NCBI RefSeq assembly: GCF_901709675.1
Contig: NC_051097.1
Coordinates: 6,922,039 to 6,986,038 of the forward strand
Length of the DNA stretch: 64,000 nucleotides
Origin: Syngnathus acus
Lineage: Eukaryota; Chordata; Actinopteri; Syngnathiformes; Syngnathidae
Direction of reading: 5' to 3'
This document shows, in pieces, positions 39,801 through 52,800 of this stretch. The position numbers and the translations under genes were made by a program. The notes beneath the pieces were generated by a model, which saw nothing but the letters and a program-made list of their open reading frames with translations, had not been told where the DNA came from and made no database searches. Position 1 is the stretch's first letter. Each line of letters begins with the position of its first letter.

Positions 39801-41966
39801 ATTTAGTGTTGCGCCAGGTACCGGTACTTTAAAAAAAAAAATATTACACGATACTATAATTGTTAAATACTGGTAATTAATAATTGATCAAATAAATAAA
39901 TGACATAATTAGCCGTATCGCTCCATGTCAGATGCGGCCGTCGCAAAAAAACCTCAGAAGCGGTATTCAGGATTCAACTTTTTTGTTTTTGCTCGGTTGC
40001 AGTTGCCAAGGTGAGCATCGCTATGTAAAAACAGAAACAAATAATGTCAAACAGTAGTCGTGTGAAATGAAGAATTCGTTTCAGCAAGTGTGTGCTGAGA
40101 GTGAGTCTGCCTTGGCTTCTGATTGGAGCCATGTGAATCCAGTTAGCTGGTCAGGGTATTGCTGATTAACTCTGAAAGAGCAATATTGTTGGATGCTTCC
40201 TCTTCAGTCGCAGCAGCACACGGCCCGGAGCTGATGTGCCTGCTCCAGAGGCTCTTGAGCATGCTTGGCTTTTTTTTTTTTTTTTTTTTAAGGCAGCAGC
40301 ATCTGGCAGATCAGGTCCTTACAGAAGTCTTTATTTGAATAACTGCTATTTTAAATAACCCAACTGTAATCGTGGAGTTGGTCACAGTTGAGAAGTGAGC
40401 GGGAACAAGGATATTGATTGTCCATCTGGAGTTGCGAATTTTTTTTTTCTTTTAAAAACAAAAAAACAAACGGGTGCTCTGCATGTTTGCTCTGTGGTTA
40501 ATCAGTACAGTCTGCTTGTAGTAAAGCAAGCTCACTTCATGGACATTTTGTTTTTGGACTCAACATCAACAATGGACGGGAGCTGATGTAAGTGGTCCTC
40601 GAATGATGTTATTGATTTGCGATGCTTGCTTGTTTTTGGGCTATTCATCAGTAATTTACTGTAGTGTATTAAAAATTGAAGATTTAGTTTTCTCTCTTAG
40701 ATTTACCATTTTTCTCATTGACCTTATAGAAGAACAAATTGTTTTTTGAAATGTACAAATAATGGCTTTGTCGGAAAACGGAAACGGCATTTGAGGGACT
40801 TTTCCCAAATAGACTTGTGGTGTCTTGGGAGACTTTTGTTTTTCACTCCGTGAAATAGACATTCTTTGTATTACTGAAAGAAAGACAGTGAAAACAAGAT
40901 GATTGGTAAGAAAAAATGTGACTGACCACATTTGTGTCTGGTGTCATTAGCATCTGAACGCGACACAATTATCAGCTATGCAGTTGTGGAAATTAGGAAT
41001 ATTAGGGTCAGTTGAATAAGTTTTAGTAACTTGGAGAAAATAATGTTAGGCTTAAAGAATGACAATTTGTAACTTATAGTTAAGAATAATTTTGACTTTA
41101 AACATAAATTTGCTGCATCGGAGTTGCCCCGCCATCGCAGGTCCAAACATCCCCGATTCTATGACGTACATTTCAAAGTTGACAAACACACGGTGGTCCC
41201 TCTTTGTGTTTGAAGGGCGGCTGTGTGGATTCATCCAATCAGAGCCTGGCGTTGCTCCTGATGACCCTTGGCCAACAGGACGTGTCAAAACTTTTGCTCG
41301 GACCCCTTTCGCCGTACACGTAAGTCATTGGAACACACAGCGAAGGTTAGAATGTGCCATTTTGGTTTAGTTACAGTATAAACAGACTTCCTGCTTAGTT
41401 ATTATTCAACCATAAGACAACCAGGATAAGCCCAAAGTTCACCAACTGTTTTTCTGTGGTGTCAAATAGCCGTGATGCTGGAAGTCAACTATGAACTGTC
41501 CATTTTCAGTTATCATGGTACCGGTGCTGTGTTGCTCTCAAGTACAGTACTATGATAACTGAAGATTGGCAGTGCCATCGCTATACACGCCTCTTCGTCC
41601 AGATGACTGCCCTCAAGCTTCATTGATTTCATTTTTAATATTAATAAACGACCCCCATGCATTGAAGTCAAAATATAGGTGCTGTCACTAACTAAATTAA
41701 AGGTTCCTCGTTATAGGACCCAGTTCACTAATGACCCCAATGAGGGCAAGCACTACAGAAAATGAATTCATTTCCTAGCTAACTTAAAGTGTCTCTTTGT
41801 TCTCTCAAACAGGATGGAGTTTCTAAGACACATTCGAGATTTCTTCCAGATCATGTTCAAAATTGAACTTCGCAAGCCTCTAGAGGACGAACGCAAAGGG
41901 GGAGATAAAGTCCTGATGACGTGCGTCGGAGTCGGTTATAGCAATTTGAGTAAAACCTTGAAATAA
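36900..41966 (+). CDS. rcl1: RCL1, RNA 3'-terminal phosphate cyclase-like protein
   Basis: This nucleolar SSU-processome factor partners with BMS1 and is needed for early pre-rRNA cleavage that yields 18S rRNA. It is related to RNA 3'-phosphate cyclases. Exons: 36900-37029, 37416-37487, 37747-37922, 38124-38198, 38276-38400, 38511-38636, 39100-39256, 41216-41319, 41813-41966. All phases join and give 372 residues (human 373). Family landmarks are in order: FRQRLVLATLSGK at the start, YQPGLLYGG, the GMAPGGGGEV loop, QLTDSGKIKRIRG, the YIYTDHMKG segment, LPEDLGRNCAKLLLEEIYRG and the end GYSNLSKTLK. Intron 7 (about 2 kb) and intron 8 (about 0.5 kb, carrying mir-101b) are noncoding. The stop codon TAA lies inside an AATAAA. 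Confidence 0.97.
39257..41215 (+). other. RCL1 intron 7
   Basis: AT-rich intron with T-runs near 40,269 and 40,441 and short low-complexity tracts. No gene, RNA hairpin or intact repeat was recognised. Confidence 0.7.
41493..41580 (+). ncRNA. mir101b: mir-101b precursor hairpin in RCL1 intron 8
   Basis: A near-perfect hairpin. The 5' arm (41,506-41,527, starting TCAGTTATCATGGTACC) pairs with the 3' arm (41,543-41,564, starting TACAGTACTATGATAACT) across a loop of about 15 nt. The 3' arm carries the miR-101 seed ACAGTAC; the A at mature position 10 (TACAGTACTATG against TACAGTACTGTG) is the miR-101b form. Human mir-101-2 is also hosted by an RCL1 intron, so host and orientation are conserved. 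It is probably co-transcribed with RCL1. miR-101 targets include the EZH2 3'UTR in mammals. Confidence 0.95.
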
Positions 41967-42003
41967 AACTTTTTGTACATAAATATCTTGGTATTGCTTT
42001 ATT
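41962..42003. terminator. Facing poly(A) signals of RCL1 and ANXA3
   Basis: A plus-strand AATAAA (41,962-41,967) overlaps the RCL1 stop codon (41,964-41,966). A minus-strand AATAAA (41,998-42,003) serves ANXA3, whose stop is at 42,169-42,171. The two signals are about 30 bp apart, so the transcripts probably overlap at their 3' ends. Confidence 0.6.
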
Positions 42004-42168
42004 TAATTGTCACAGTTATCAGTCAGTGGAATGTGAAATGCTTTTAGGTTTGTGAGGCTTAGTACCAAAATAGCTAAAATGCCATGTTCCATTCAAGTTG
42101 TCCTTTGTGTTCCACTATTGGGAAAAGTCCCTCCTCGTCCATTTGTCATTGCAGGAATTTCGAGGGAG

Positions 42169-44976
42169 TTAGTCTTGGCCGCACAGATGTTTCAGGGCGT
42201 CACCGTAGCTGCCTGACACTTCAGACTGAGGGAGGGAAGGAAAAAGAAGGGTAGGTTGTTTATTAGTATTTTTTTTTTCCAATGTTTATCAAATATGTTT
42301 GTATTGACCTCCAGCTTAGAGTAGAGTGAATATCCAAACAGCTTCTTATACTCTGCTTTAATGTCCAGCAAGTCAATTTCGGAGCGGCTGACCAGTATCC
42401 GGGTCAGTGTGGACTCTGTTGTCCCCAAACCCTAAAGACACGTTTTAGAAAATAAAAAGGTTATAAAGGGATGGAACACATTTCCAAGCTGATGCTTTTT
42501 TTTTTTTTTTTAAATCACAGAGTTACATTTCAACCAACGTTGCACATTTCCCCATCACCCCCAAGCGACAGGCTTAACATTCTTCTCGGCGCTTCTGATG
42601 ACAATGCGATCATCTGCTGCATTGAAACTAAACAAAGATGCGAAACAATGCGTTTTGGGGTATCGTGAAAGGGACGCCGCTCACCCTCATGCTCTTGAAA
42701 AGCCGCTCTGCGAGGTACGCTGGGACGCTTTTCACACATTTGACTAGAGGGGGAACAAAAACAAATGTGCAACTCCATAAGAGGACACAACATACATCTG
42801 ATTTTATTATCTGAAAGGACAAAAACAAACAAGACTCAACAAATGCGTCAGTCATTCTCACCAACAGCCACGAGAAGCTCCTCCAAGTTTCCGGACATTT
42901 CACCCTCGATGCTCTCCTGCAGAGTCTTCTTACTTATATTCTTGTACTCCACCAGAGCTACACACATGCAATATGGATGTTATGTTCCTGACGTTATTTT
43001 GTAACAGCAATTAATTGTATATTATAATTTGGGTCAAATATCTGTCAGTGTGACAGTGACATTGTGGTGACAGGCAGAACCATTAAATGTTCTAACCGCT
43101 AGATGGCGGTAAGTACATTGGTTGTCCCCCTTTTGAGACTTCACTGGTGTCAAGATTTTTTTTTTTCTCTGATGGAACGTGACTCACAAAAGTAAAGGAT
43201 ATCCGGCTTGTGGGTACTTGAACTCAACTTGAACTCCAAACGCACTACAACTTTTCAGTACAGAATTTTCAATACAGAAATTCACAATAGGTGTTGATCC
43301 ATAAATGTTTGCCAAGAAAGCCTATTTCTATTCCTTTCTGTAACTCTTCTAGTCTCTGTTGCAACCTAGTGATGAATTTGAGACAGTTTAGCTAAATAAA
43401 AAAAAATTGAATGAATTTTTTTTTTACATTCAGCAAATGATCTGCGCAACTCATTTTCATTTAAAAAAAAATCAATGTGGCCTTTTAGCATAAAAAAAAG
43501 ACAGGAAGTAAAGATAAATTACTCACTTTGTCTTAGCTGAGGAACACTCTTGTGGCACAAGATGTCAATGAACCTGCCCTCGTCGGTTCCCCACTTCTTT
43601 TCTCCTGCCTCATACAAAGCCTGGGGGAATTCAGGACAATAAGAACAAGCCCTTAGTTTGTTAGCTTCAAAAACAAAACACAATAATAATACACTGTGCA
43701 GTACTTTGGCATCTGCTTTAGCTTGGGCTGAATCCACACCGAGGCTCTCGTCCCGCTTTCCCTGTGAGGAAAACAGCACCATTAATATTAGATCTTATTT
43801 TATAGTCCGAACTCCCAACTAAAGAATGATTCAAACTTACTTCGGCCAAGATGAGCAGTGCTTTGCCATAATCTCCAGACACCTCTGACTTGAGGTCGTG
43901 AATCATCAATTTTCCCGTTTCTATGACACACAAAGTACTGTTACGCAATTGCTAGGTGGTGGAATGCAAACCTTTGAGGTACACGATGCTTACCTGACAG
44001 GTACTCGTCAGACATGGCTTTGATTTGTCTATTGGATCTCGATGCAAAGAGTTCAGTCAACGAGCACTCGGTGGTCCCTGCTCCCTGGAAGGACATATAG
44101 TATTCAGGCTGTTTCCCAATAGTGGTGCTAATTTGCATAAGGCTAGGCTGGGTGAAGATCCAGGGCCACTTTCAAGTGTGTGAGGAAGTTTGCGATTAAA
44201 AAAAAAAAAAGGTGTGTGAAATGAGCGCTTCACCTCACCTTGATGGCTTTGATGACCTCATGACAGTCGTAGACGGCAGGAGGTTTTACTAAGGCCACCA
44301 ACAAATCCTCAAAGTCTCCATGGGTGTCACCTTCCAGATCAGCAATTAATGCCTGAGGCGGACAAGTTGATATTACCTCCCATGCGCAATATTTCTCGCA
44401 ATATTTCACACTTACTCTTCCCGTGGCTTTCTCGTAGGCGTTAGCGATGAGTTGACGCTGAGCGTTGCTTCTTTGGGTCAGCACCTCGATTAGGGTCTTT
44501 TCTGTTGTGCCTGCAAGAAAAGAGAAATCAGATATGTCAATAAACACAGTAAAGAATAAAGATTTGTGATATATTAAAAGAATTATGACAATTTACCAAT
44601 GCCCTCTATTGCCTTCCTTATGGCCGCCACATCCTCTTCCACTTTAAAATTGGCGTTGTCCTTCACAGTTCCCCTTGCGTTGGACTAATAATAATAATAA
44701 ACACGCAACACAATCACTAAATAAACATTAGGCCACATATGGTATTTTACTCTCACCCACTTTGTATAGACTATATATCTCATTTGTTTTGTTTAATTGA
44801 TTAATTTTTGAGAAATTGATGGTAAACTTACTGTCACGCTCAGTGAGGAGGGGGAGTCCAACAGCAAATCCAAATCATCCTATAGTAATTAAAATAAAGA
44901 TTCCATTCACTGCTCTTACTTGGTCAAGTAAACATTGCATGCAGAATTTTTTTTAAGTACTCACCCAAACTGACAT
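42169..44976 (-). CDS. anxa3: Annexin A3
   Basis: A calcium-dependent phospholipid-binding protein of cytosol, membranes and granules. Thirteen coding exons N- to C-terminal on the minus strand: 44965-44976, 44832-44879, 44597-44684, 44416-44510, 44239-44352, 43994-44084, 43841-43920, 43705-43761, 43527-43620, 42862-42957, 42685-42743, 42309-42431, 42169-42225. All phases join and give 337 residues (human ANXA3 323). Four annexin repeats are present. Type II calcium loops begin [28 protein letters not shown] and [29 protein letters not shown] near the C-terminus and the [10 protein letters not shown] motif after the head fit annexin A3 best. The N-terminal head ([16 protein letters not shown]) is acidic and longer than in mammals. 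The donors of exons 8 (GTACTG) and 12 (GTCAAT) are weak but needed by the reading frame. Confidence 0.93.
43096..43109 (+). promoter_or_regulatory. CTCF-like core motif in ANXA3 intron
   Basis: CCGCTAGATGGCGG fits the CTCF core pattern CCNNYAGRTGGCRS. It lies in the intron between exons 9 and 10. A motif match only. Confidence 0.4.
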
Positions 44977-46846
44977 GTTTGTGCTAGTGGATTCAGTTTT
45001 GCACTACGCTGAAAGAGCAGAATGCAAGATATCGGCTTTCACCTCAACTTTATCAACAATACTACCAAATTCACTTCCGCAAACATGCCAAACCCGATGG
45101 AATATTCCATCAACTGCACGAAAATCAGTATTAGCGCTAACGTTTTTGCCCTCCTAAATAAAAAAGAAAGTGACGTAGTTTACTGTCACTTTTTAAAATA
45201 AAAACTAAACGGGGATAAAAGGCTACCAACGAGCAGTTTTACCTACCTAAATCCGATGACAAGCTTGATATCCGTGGTGAAACTCCAGAATGTCACGCTC
45301 ACGGACTTTTTTCACGAATGAGGGAAAAGGCAACGCCCATCAGAGCGAGAGTTGAGTCATCTTTTTCTTTTTTCTTTTTTTGCGGTCGCCAACATTTCTT
45401 TCGACGAGTAACGGTAATGCAGTTAAAATACAATTTAAAAATAAAATAAAAAGAAACTAAGTCAAAGAAAATAAAGGGATCCACAAAAAAAGAAAAAAAG
45501 AAACAAGGAACCATCTTTTAAAAAATGAATTAAATATTTCTCAAAATGTGTTTCAGGTTTTGGAACAAGAATAGTGTATAAAATCATTTAATGATTTTCT
45601 GGGTAATTTACAAAGAGGTAGAAAGAGTTTGAAGTCAATTATTATTTTAATTAAAAAGTGGACGTGTTGTGAAAATTGCGCCGTCTTGTGGTAAACGTGT
45701 AACACTGCCGTTACGACCCTTTGATGTTTGAGTGAATATAAAGGCTAGTCGCTTTAAAATGCAATAATCCACATGTTTATGAAAGAATAATTTAAAAAAA
45801 AGATATAGGATAAACAGTTTGGAAATGGATGCATATAGGAATTTGGGTTGCAACTAGTGATTATTTATGGTATTCAAAATAATCTGACTATTATTTTGTC
45901 AAATAATCTGGTTATATATCAAATTACTCACATCATTTCTTCGACCTTGCAGAACACACATGAATTAAGATTCTGTTATTGCTTTAGTCTGCAACATGTC
46001 AGAAAATAGGCACCCACACAAATGTATTATTGTTTTTCAAAGTTAAAGCAGGAGTTTAATTGAATACATACAGTACTTTTAGATGAATGCTGAGGGTTTT
46101 TGATTAATTAGTTAGGTAAATGGTAGAAATCGATTGATAATTGTCTACATTGATGACCTCAGTGAGGTCACTTTATCATCACATCATCAGTTCAAGATGA
46201 GGTGGATTTTACAAGGTCTGAAAAAATTGGGCAAGGATGATTTTCAAAATCTCCAAATCAAGGCTTATGGTGAACGACTGTCAGCATCCATATAATTAAA
46301 ATTTTTGTGTCACATCTAAGTACCAACTCTCAGGTATCCAGTATTAAGTAATGTATACTTTTAAAATTGTTTCAAAACTGTGAACCTGGAGGCCCAAAAC
46401 AAATTCGGATGTACCATGTCGGTCATACAGGGGCAATTGAGTAAAGTTTGGGCAATGTATGTGACGAGTAAAAAATAATGACAGTAAATAAAACACATTT
46501 TGGTAGTTCTGTTGCGGACTTGTCAGGTTAATTTGTGTGCAAACTAGAAACATGGCATTGTTATGGATATTTAGTAACAACTTTGAATGTGTAAACACTA
46601 AGTGACCCCTTCGAGTAGAAAAGTCCACTGGGCAGCAAATGGACGAGCCAAACATTCGCAGCGAGGGGGCAGAGACTAGCGAACGAGAGCTAAAGGTGGC
46701 GTGACAGCCCCGTTTATTGGAGCTTTTTCTCTCGGGTACACGATGTGACAATGCGGCCGAATGAGACGAGCTCGGCGGCGAAAGTCAGCAGCACACGACG
46801 GCCAACTTCGCTTGTTTGACAAGCGGGAAAGAGAGTGCCATACGCC
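44977..46846. promoter_or_regulatory. Divergent ANXA3/AFF1 interval
   Basis: The left part should hold the ANXA3 5' untranslated exon: a minus-strand donor-like GTAGGT at about 45,245 is a candidate. The middle is AT-rich with no gene seen. The last 200 bp before 46,847 are CpG-rich and probably form the AFF1 promoter and 5'UTR. Confidence 0.5.
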
Positions 46847-49800
46847 ATGGCAACTCAGCCGAGGTAGGCGCACCCAAAGGCGGCTAGCGTGCTAGCAGCT
46901 TGACGGGGAGGGGGGGCTGGTTGTCTCTCACATGTCAGGAGCTCATTGAGGCTGTCAAAATGTCAAGACACGCTGTTGTTCGCGTTTCGTTTAAAATAAA
47001 TAAACTTTTTGAAAAGTCTTTACTTCCCACCCCGTGTTTTTAGAAAAAGAATCAAGTCGGATAGGTGAATGACGTTTTGATTTTAACCACCTGGGGTACT
47101 CAGACTCAGATTGCTGAAGCGAGTTAATGAAATACATATTTATTTATCATTTTTAAAATGATCCTTATTTGAGGAATTTGACGTTGAGTCTCGTTATTTT
47201 TGTACATTAAAAACTTTCATAAAAACGTTTTTATTATAGTTCCTAACTTTTGGTGACACCTACTAATGACGTTTGCAGCAAAGTAACTTTAGGACCTCAA
47301 CCTTTTTTCAAATAGTTGAAAGGGTGGGCAACATAAATCCCTCAAACTAGTAAGTTTTTGTCGACATGATTGAAAATTGCACTTGGATGAGAATCCGAAC
47401 CTTCTTATGGGTTCTACTTGGTACAGCCAGCCTGTCGTGAGAAGCAATGAAATCTAAGACGAGCATACTGCCCAGTTCATATTTCTGCACGATGATGATG
47501 ATGATGAAAATAGTTTGATTCTGTAATGGGACATTTACATCTTTGTTCAGCGTTAATCTTAATTTAATTTTTCGTTTGCTTTAAAAAGTTACCGGGAACC
47601 TCTGCTTGTTGCTCATTATTTGAACGGATTGATCATTGTTCTTTTTAAGGATCCATATCGAACCCCAGAGATGCCATGGGAATGTATTTATTTTTTAACA
47701 TTACGGCCACGATGTAGATATGACGTGTGCACAAAATACTAATTTGTGGCAATAAATTAGGTAAAAAGGTTGTATTAAACAAAAAAATAGTAAACATATA
47801 GTCTTGGGCAGTTGGGTAAGCAAATGTAATGCACTTTCTCAAGAAATGGTAAGTATGCTCCATTTATTCACCTAGTGAAGTTATCCATGGCAACGATAAT
47901 AACCAATGAGTACAGTACACCTATTTTGTGGCCACAAAATAGCATTTTGTGCGTGCTTTTTATAGCTATAATGTAAATGCAAACATTTGTTTTCCCATAT
48001 TATGACTAGTGCACCGTAGATACACGGGACAAAAATAAACATGCCTGCTAACGTTGGCTCACTCTGACACTGCAGTATTATACTCCGCAGTCTCCACTTT
48101 GCCGCAGCTGCCCTCAGTCAGCTCTTGAATATGTTGTCTCCTTGAAGGACTGTATGTACGGTCAATTTAGTTGTAATGTTATGAAAGTAGTCAAAATCCC
48201 GTGTCCCAGTTTGAGAACCACTGCTCCAAAAAGTTAACATCTATGATTTCACCATCACTGACTATATGGAATTGCTACAAAACCAGTCCCGGTGCGCCTG
48301 TCCAACAGAGTTAGCGAGGGAAGATGGATAATTGAGCCGAGGCTTTAAACTCTACAAATTCCCGGAGGCTCAGATGCTCTGTACGCTGTTGTCTTTGGCC
48401 AGAAGCCGCACGCTATCCCTCTTCCACTGTCAAGCATTTGGCCGTGGGCCTCCTATATGCTTCAGTCCTTATGCTTGAATTCTCCTCATGGACCATTCCC
48501 ATTCGAATTGGAAACAGATGAAAGAGGAAGCGGCCACACCCATTCCTTGATAAAGAAATATTTTTTTGTTCCTTGCTAGTAGACGGTGACCACCTGATGA
48601 GATATCGCAACCTTGATGCATTTATTGTTTATATATTACAGATCCAGCTGAGATAAGTGACAGCATAGCAATCTAAATATACAATTATTAAAAAGTTTTG
48701 AAAATCATAACTGATCACTAAATTTGGGTCAATCGCTTTCACACATTACTCGCAGTACTGGCTTTTCACACAGCCGCCATTCCACCTCAGAAGCTGTTGG
48801 TTGACTTAGCTCCCCATTATATGTTGATATCTTTTCCACAGAACAAATCTGGAAAAATCCTGGGCTTTCATGTTTTTGGAAGATTGTAAGTTGACTGTAG
48901 GCTCCCCCGGGAGTGATCCTCACAACTCGCTCCATCATTCTCTTGGCTTTCTACCAAAACTGTTGCAGTTGCCATGGAATTAAACCCATTGGGGTTGGAC
49001 ATCAACAACACCCGAAAATGTTGACATATGTTCAATGTCCCCCAAGAATATTCTTCATGACACCTGCAGTCATGCAGGTTTATAATTAACAGCAGTAAGC
49101 GACATCTGTCAAAGTATTGGGTCCCAACCAGTCCCTTGGGTGGAACCGGTCTACGACAAGAGACCAATCCCTCAGTACTCCCACAACCTTCTCCTCGCCA
49201 AACAGTTTATTCTCGTGAATGCATCTTGACTGTATTTGTGTTCTAATAGTCTTTCCCGGTGATGCTCCACAGCGTATATGATGAAGAAAGGAATCGTCTC
49301 CGCCTTCGAGCCTGGGAACAGAGGAACCAAGAAACCAGCCAAGCCAAAGAACTGGGCACTGAGAATGTGCCGCTTTTCGGGCAGCCGTACAAAGTATGTG
49401 CTACTTTTACATTACGATGCTTTTTCGATATTGTCACAGTTATTACGGTCTAAAATGTTTACTTGAAACGTCAATAAGTTTTCAATGTACTTCAAATAAT
49501 AAAAAAAAAATGATTATGATGCGGCAGCTGAACAAGTGACACTCATTGTCCAGATGAACCCAGATCAGTGTAGAAACCGGCCACATAACATGTTGAATCT
49601 GGCAAAAATCAATGATTTCCTTCTAGGTTCTAAACAAACAAACAAAATCAGTTTGTTTTTTGGGATGTTTATTGAAGATATCATTGCCAACTGTAGCGCT
49701 TTGAATCAATGGTGCCCAGCTAAAACGTTCCAATGCGAAGCTTATTCCACAATTCACACATGAATACTGTGATATACTTGTTTACAGTGCTTCTGGAGTA

Positions 49801-52800
49801 AGACTTCCAAACTACACTTCTGAATCTCAGACTGGCAAATGACAGAGTGATCCGAAACGAACCTTTTCCTTCTTTGCGTTTCAGACAAACAAAGGTGATG
49901 AGCTGTCCAACAAGATCCAGAGAATGCTGGGAAGCTACGAAGATGTGAACAGTTCTACAGAGCCTTCAGCAGTTCCTACAAATTTCACACAGTCAGATGG
50001 AGGGCAGCCAAACTCCAGTAGGCCTAGCACACTTGTCGTCCAAGACCCGGCCCTTCATGTATCCAGCCAAAACCCCCTAAGTAATAGTTACCCTATTCAG
50101 ACAATGAGGGACATCCCCACTTCATCCCCAAACCACAATGGAAGCTCACTCACCATGCCAAAGGCTTCAACGGATCACCAGAAGAAGGTTGAAACTATGT
50201 CGGATATCGAGGAGAATGCTAGCAGTCCTAAGGGAAGGTCCGCTCAGTCTCTGGACGTCAAGCCGATACCTTTCCTACATTCCAGTGAGGCCAAACGTCA
50301 GGAATCCACAGAAGCTCCCTCGGCTGTCATGGCGGACGTTTCTGCGTTTAACCTCAGGCAGTCACCAGCGGACGCTTCCCTGCATCAGGCGGGCAAGGGC
50401 GGCAACCCCCTGCTCTTGCAGAGCTTGCCACCGCTGTCCTCGTCCAAGCAACCCAGTGTTGCCGTGATGCAGAAGCCCACGGCGTACGTGAGGCCTATGG
50501 ACGGTCAGGACCAACTGATCAGCGGCTCGCCGGAGTTGAAGCCTTCGCCCGAGCCACACGTAGCTCTGCCGGAGATCCACAAGGTCGAGCCTAAAATGTT
50601 GCCCCAGTATCTGGAGGTGAGAGCTACAATATTTGTTTTTTGACTTGATTCTTTGGCATGAACAGCAATTTTAGCTTTGTTCCCGATTGACATAGTTGAC
50701 ATGTAGATGCATTTTCACATTGAAAATTAAATATACTTTACTTACTTTTGTAGACAAAGACAAATGAAGCAGTGTGTGTGGAAGACATCTTGAAGGTATA
50801 CTTTGTAAGGTCTTCTTTAAACCTGCTTCTGATGCTTGCTAAAAGCATATTGTTTTTTTTTTTTTTGCTCTGTTTTTGCATATTGGTAGGAAATGACTCA
50901 TTCCTGGCCGCCTCTCCTGACAGCCATACATATCCCCAACTCTGATGCAGCCCCAATAAAGGTAACACTGATCATCTGGTAGGTTTGTGTTGCTCCCTGA
51001 TTTTTTGTGCAACTTCACAGGCACATTTTCCTTCACCCAAAATCCCAAATGTGTGCCCTTTCTCGGGCTTTCAACTTTCTGCTTCCGCTGTATGATGTGT
51101 CAAAGTTTAGCAATCTCATGCATTGCATTTTTTGTGTGTGTGCGTCTCCTCGCAGGAAGCAGAGCAAGCCTCTTCATGTGCAGGACGACAACGTGAGTCA
51201 ATAAAGCACCCCTTGTACAGTACAAAGCAGTCGAATAACAGTTCATATTTCAGTGCTTTGTGGACTATGCAAAGTAGAAACTGCCAGCTGTAACTGATAC
51301 ACATAAGCGAATTGCTTCTGTAAGGAAGTGTATATTAAAATACAAAAGGTGCTGTGGATTACATCATTTCAAAAATGTATACAATAAATCAAATATATTC
51401 AGGACGATTGCACATTTTTGCTTTTGTTTCTTTTTCAGAAAGCCACAACTGTTCTCCTGGACAGACTCAGTGTCTCAACATACAAAGCTCCAAACTGTTG
51501 TGAGTCCTAAATTCCGCTTTATACAAGTCTGGCCAAAGATGGTTATGAATATGTGCGAGCGGATTGAACTCGCGTGAACCCGCTGAATAATCCTTTATTT
51601 TTAAAATAATGTTCCGCTGTGATTAAATCAAACTGTGCACATGGTGGAATAAAAAGAAAAAACAAATCTCGTGAAGGACATGAAATTTTCATACAGCAAT
51701 GTTCACACGTAAATACAGATAGTATATTGTAATCGGACTTTTTTTTTCATGCCGTAATAATTTACATTTTCGATCAGATGGTTAACTTCATGCTTTATTT
51801 TAGTTCACACAAAGAGGCTCATTCCAGCGGCGTGGAGTCGGCCAGCTCCAGTGACTCTGACAGCAGCTCCAGGTCGGAGTCGGATGGTGACAGCGTTGCC
51901 GATGAGCCTTGTGGACTGACAGCAAGCTGCAAATCTGAGGTAAACATTTTTTGAACGAGTGCTCGCACCACCTCCATTAATTTCTAAATGCCATGACTAT
52001 GTATGATGTAGAATTGGATTCAAATGCATTTTATTTATAGAAACCAAATACTGCTGTAACGTGTCTGGTGAGAGTATATTTTTCTGAATTGCACTTTTTG
52101 CCATTTTTCACTAGCCTGATGCTGCGGCAGCATGTGGCAACTGGCAGTTGGGCAACTGGATCCAGTCCAGTCAACAAAACTCCGGCAACCAAAGCCAAGA
52201 TGGCGCCAACGTTATCCGCGGCTCCAAAAAACTTCCTGTGGAGGCGACCCAGTCATCTGAGCATGGCGGAAACCCTCCACAAGTGCTTCCTTGCAACGAG
52301 AGTTCTCATGAAAGCTCTCTGAACGGCGGTTCTTTGAAACATCTGGCCGGCGTGCGCAAACCGCCGAAAGACTGTGTGAAATCTGAGGACACTTTATCGA
52401 GTAAAGCACCCCCTTTCTCAGACAGACCTAAGGTCAAAACGAAGTCAGAACGTTCCAAGAACACTAGCGGTGACTCTAAAAGTAAGAGGACTTTAAAATC
52501 AGCAGGCGTGCAAAAAACTGAATCTAAGCTCGAGTTGCACCAACCTGATGCTAGGTGTTCGTCGTGCCCTCATCAATGCTCTTGCCATATTCCTACCCAC
52601 ACCCCACTCGTCAAAACCAGCACGAGCAAAGCCGGCCCGGAAGTCGTCCGAGAGGAGAAAACCATTCCTAAAGAGTCCGCCACTAACAATAAGTCCTGCA
52701 AGAAGTTGGGCCGTGCCCCTAAATCCTCTAAGGACATCCCCACCAGGCCTGCTAGATGCCTACTGGTAAAGCTCGACCTCAGTCTGCTCTCCAGAGTCCC

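Noticed and set aside
49256-49272. Earlier acceptor (CTAATAG) for AFF1 exon 2
   Set aside because: Using it gives a stop codon after three residues. The acceptor at 49,272 gives MATQPSVYDEERNRL, which matches the family start.
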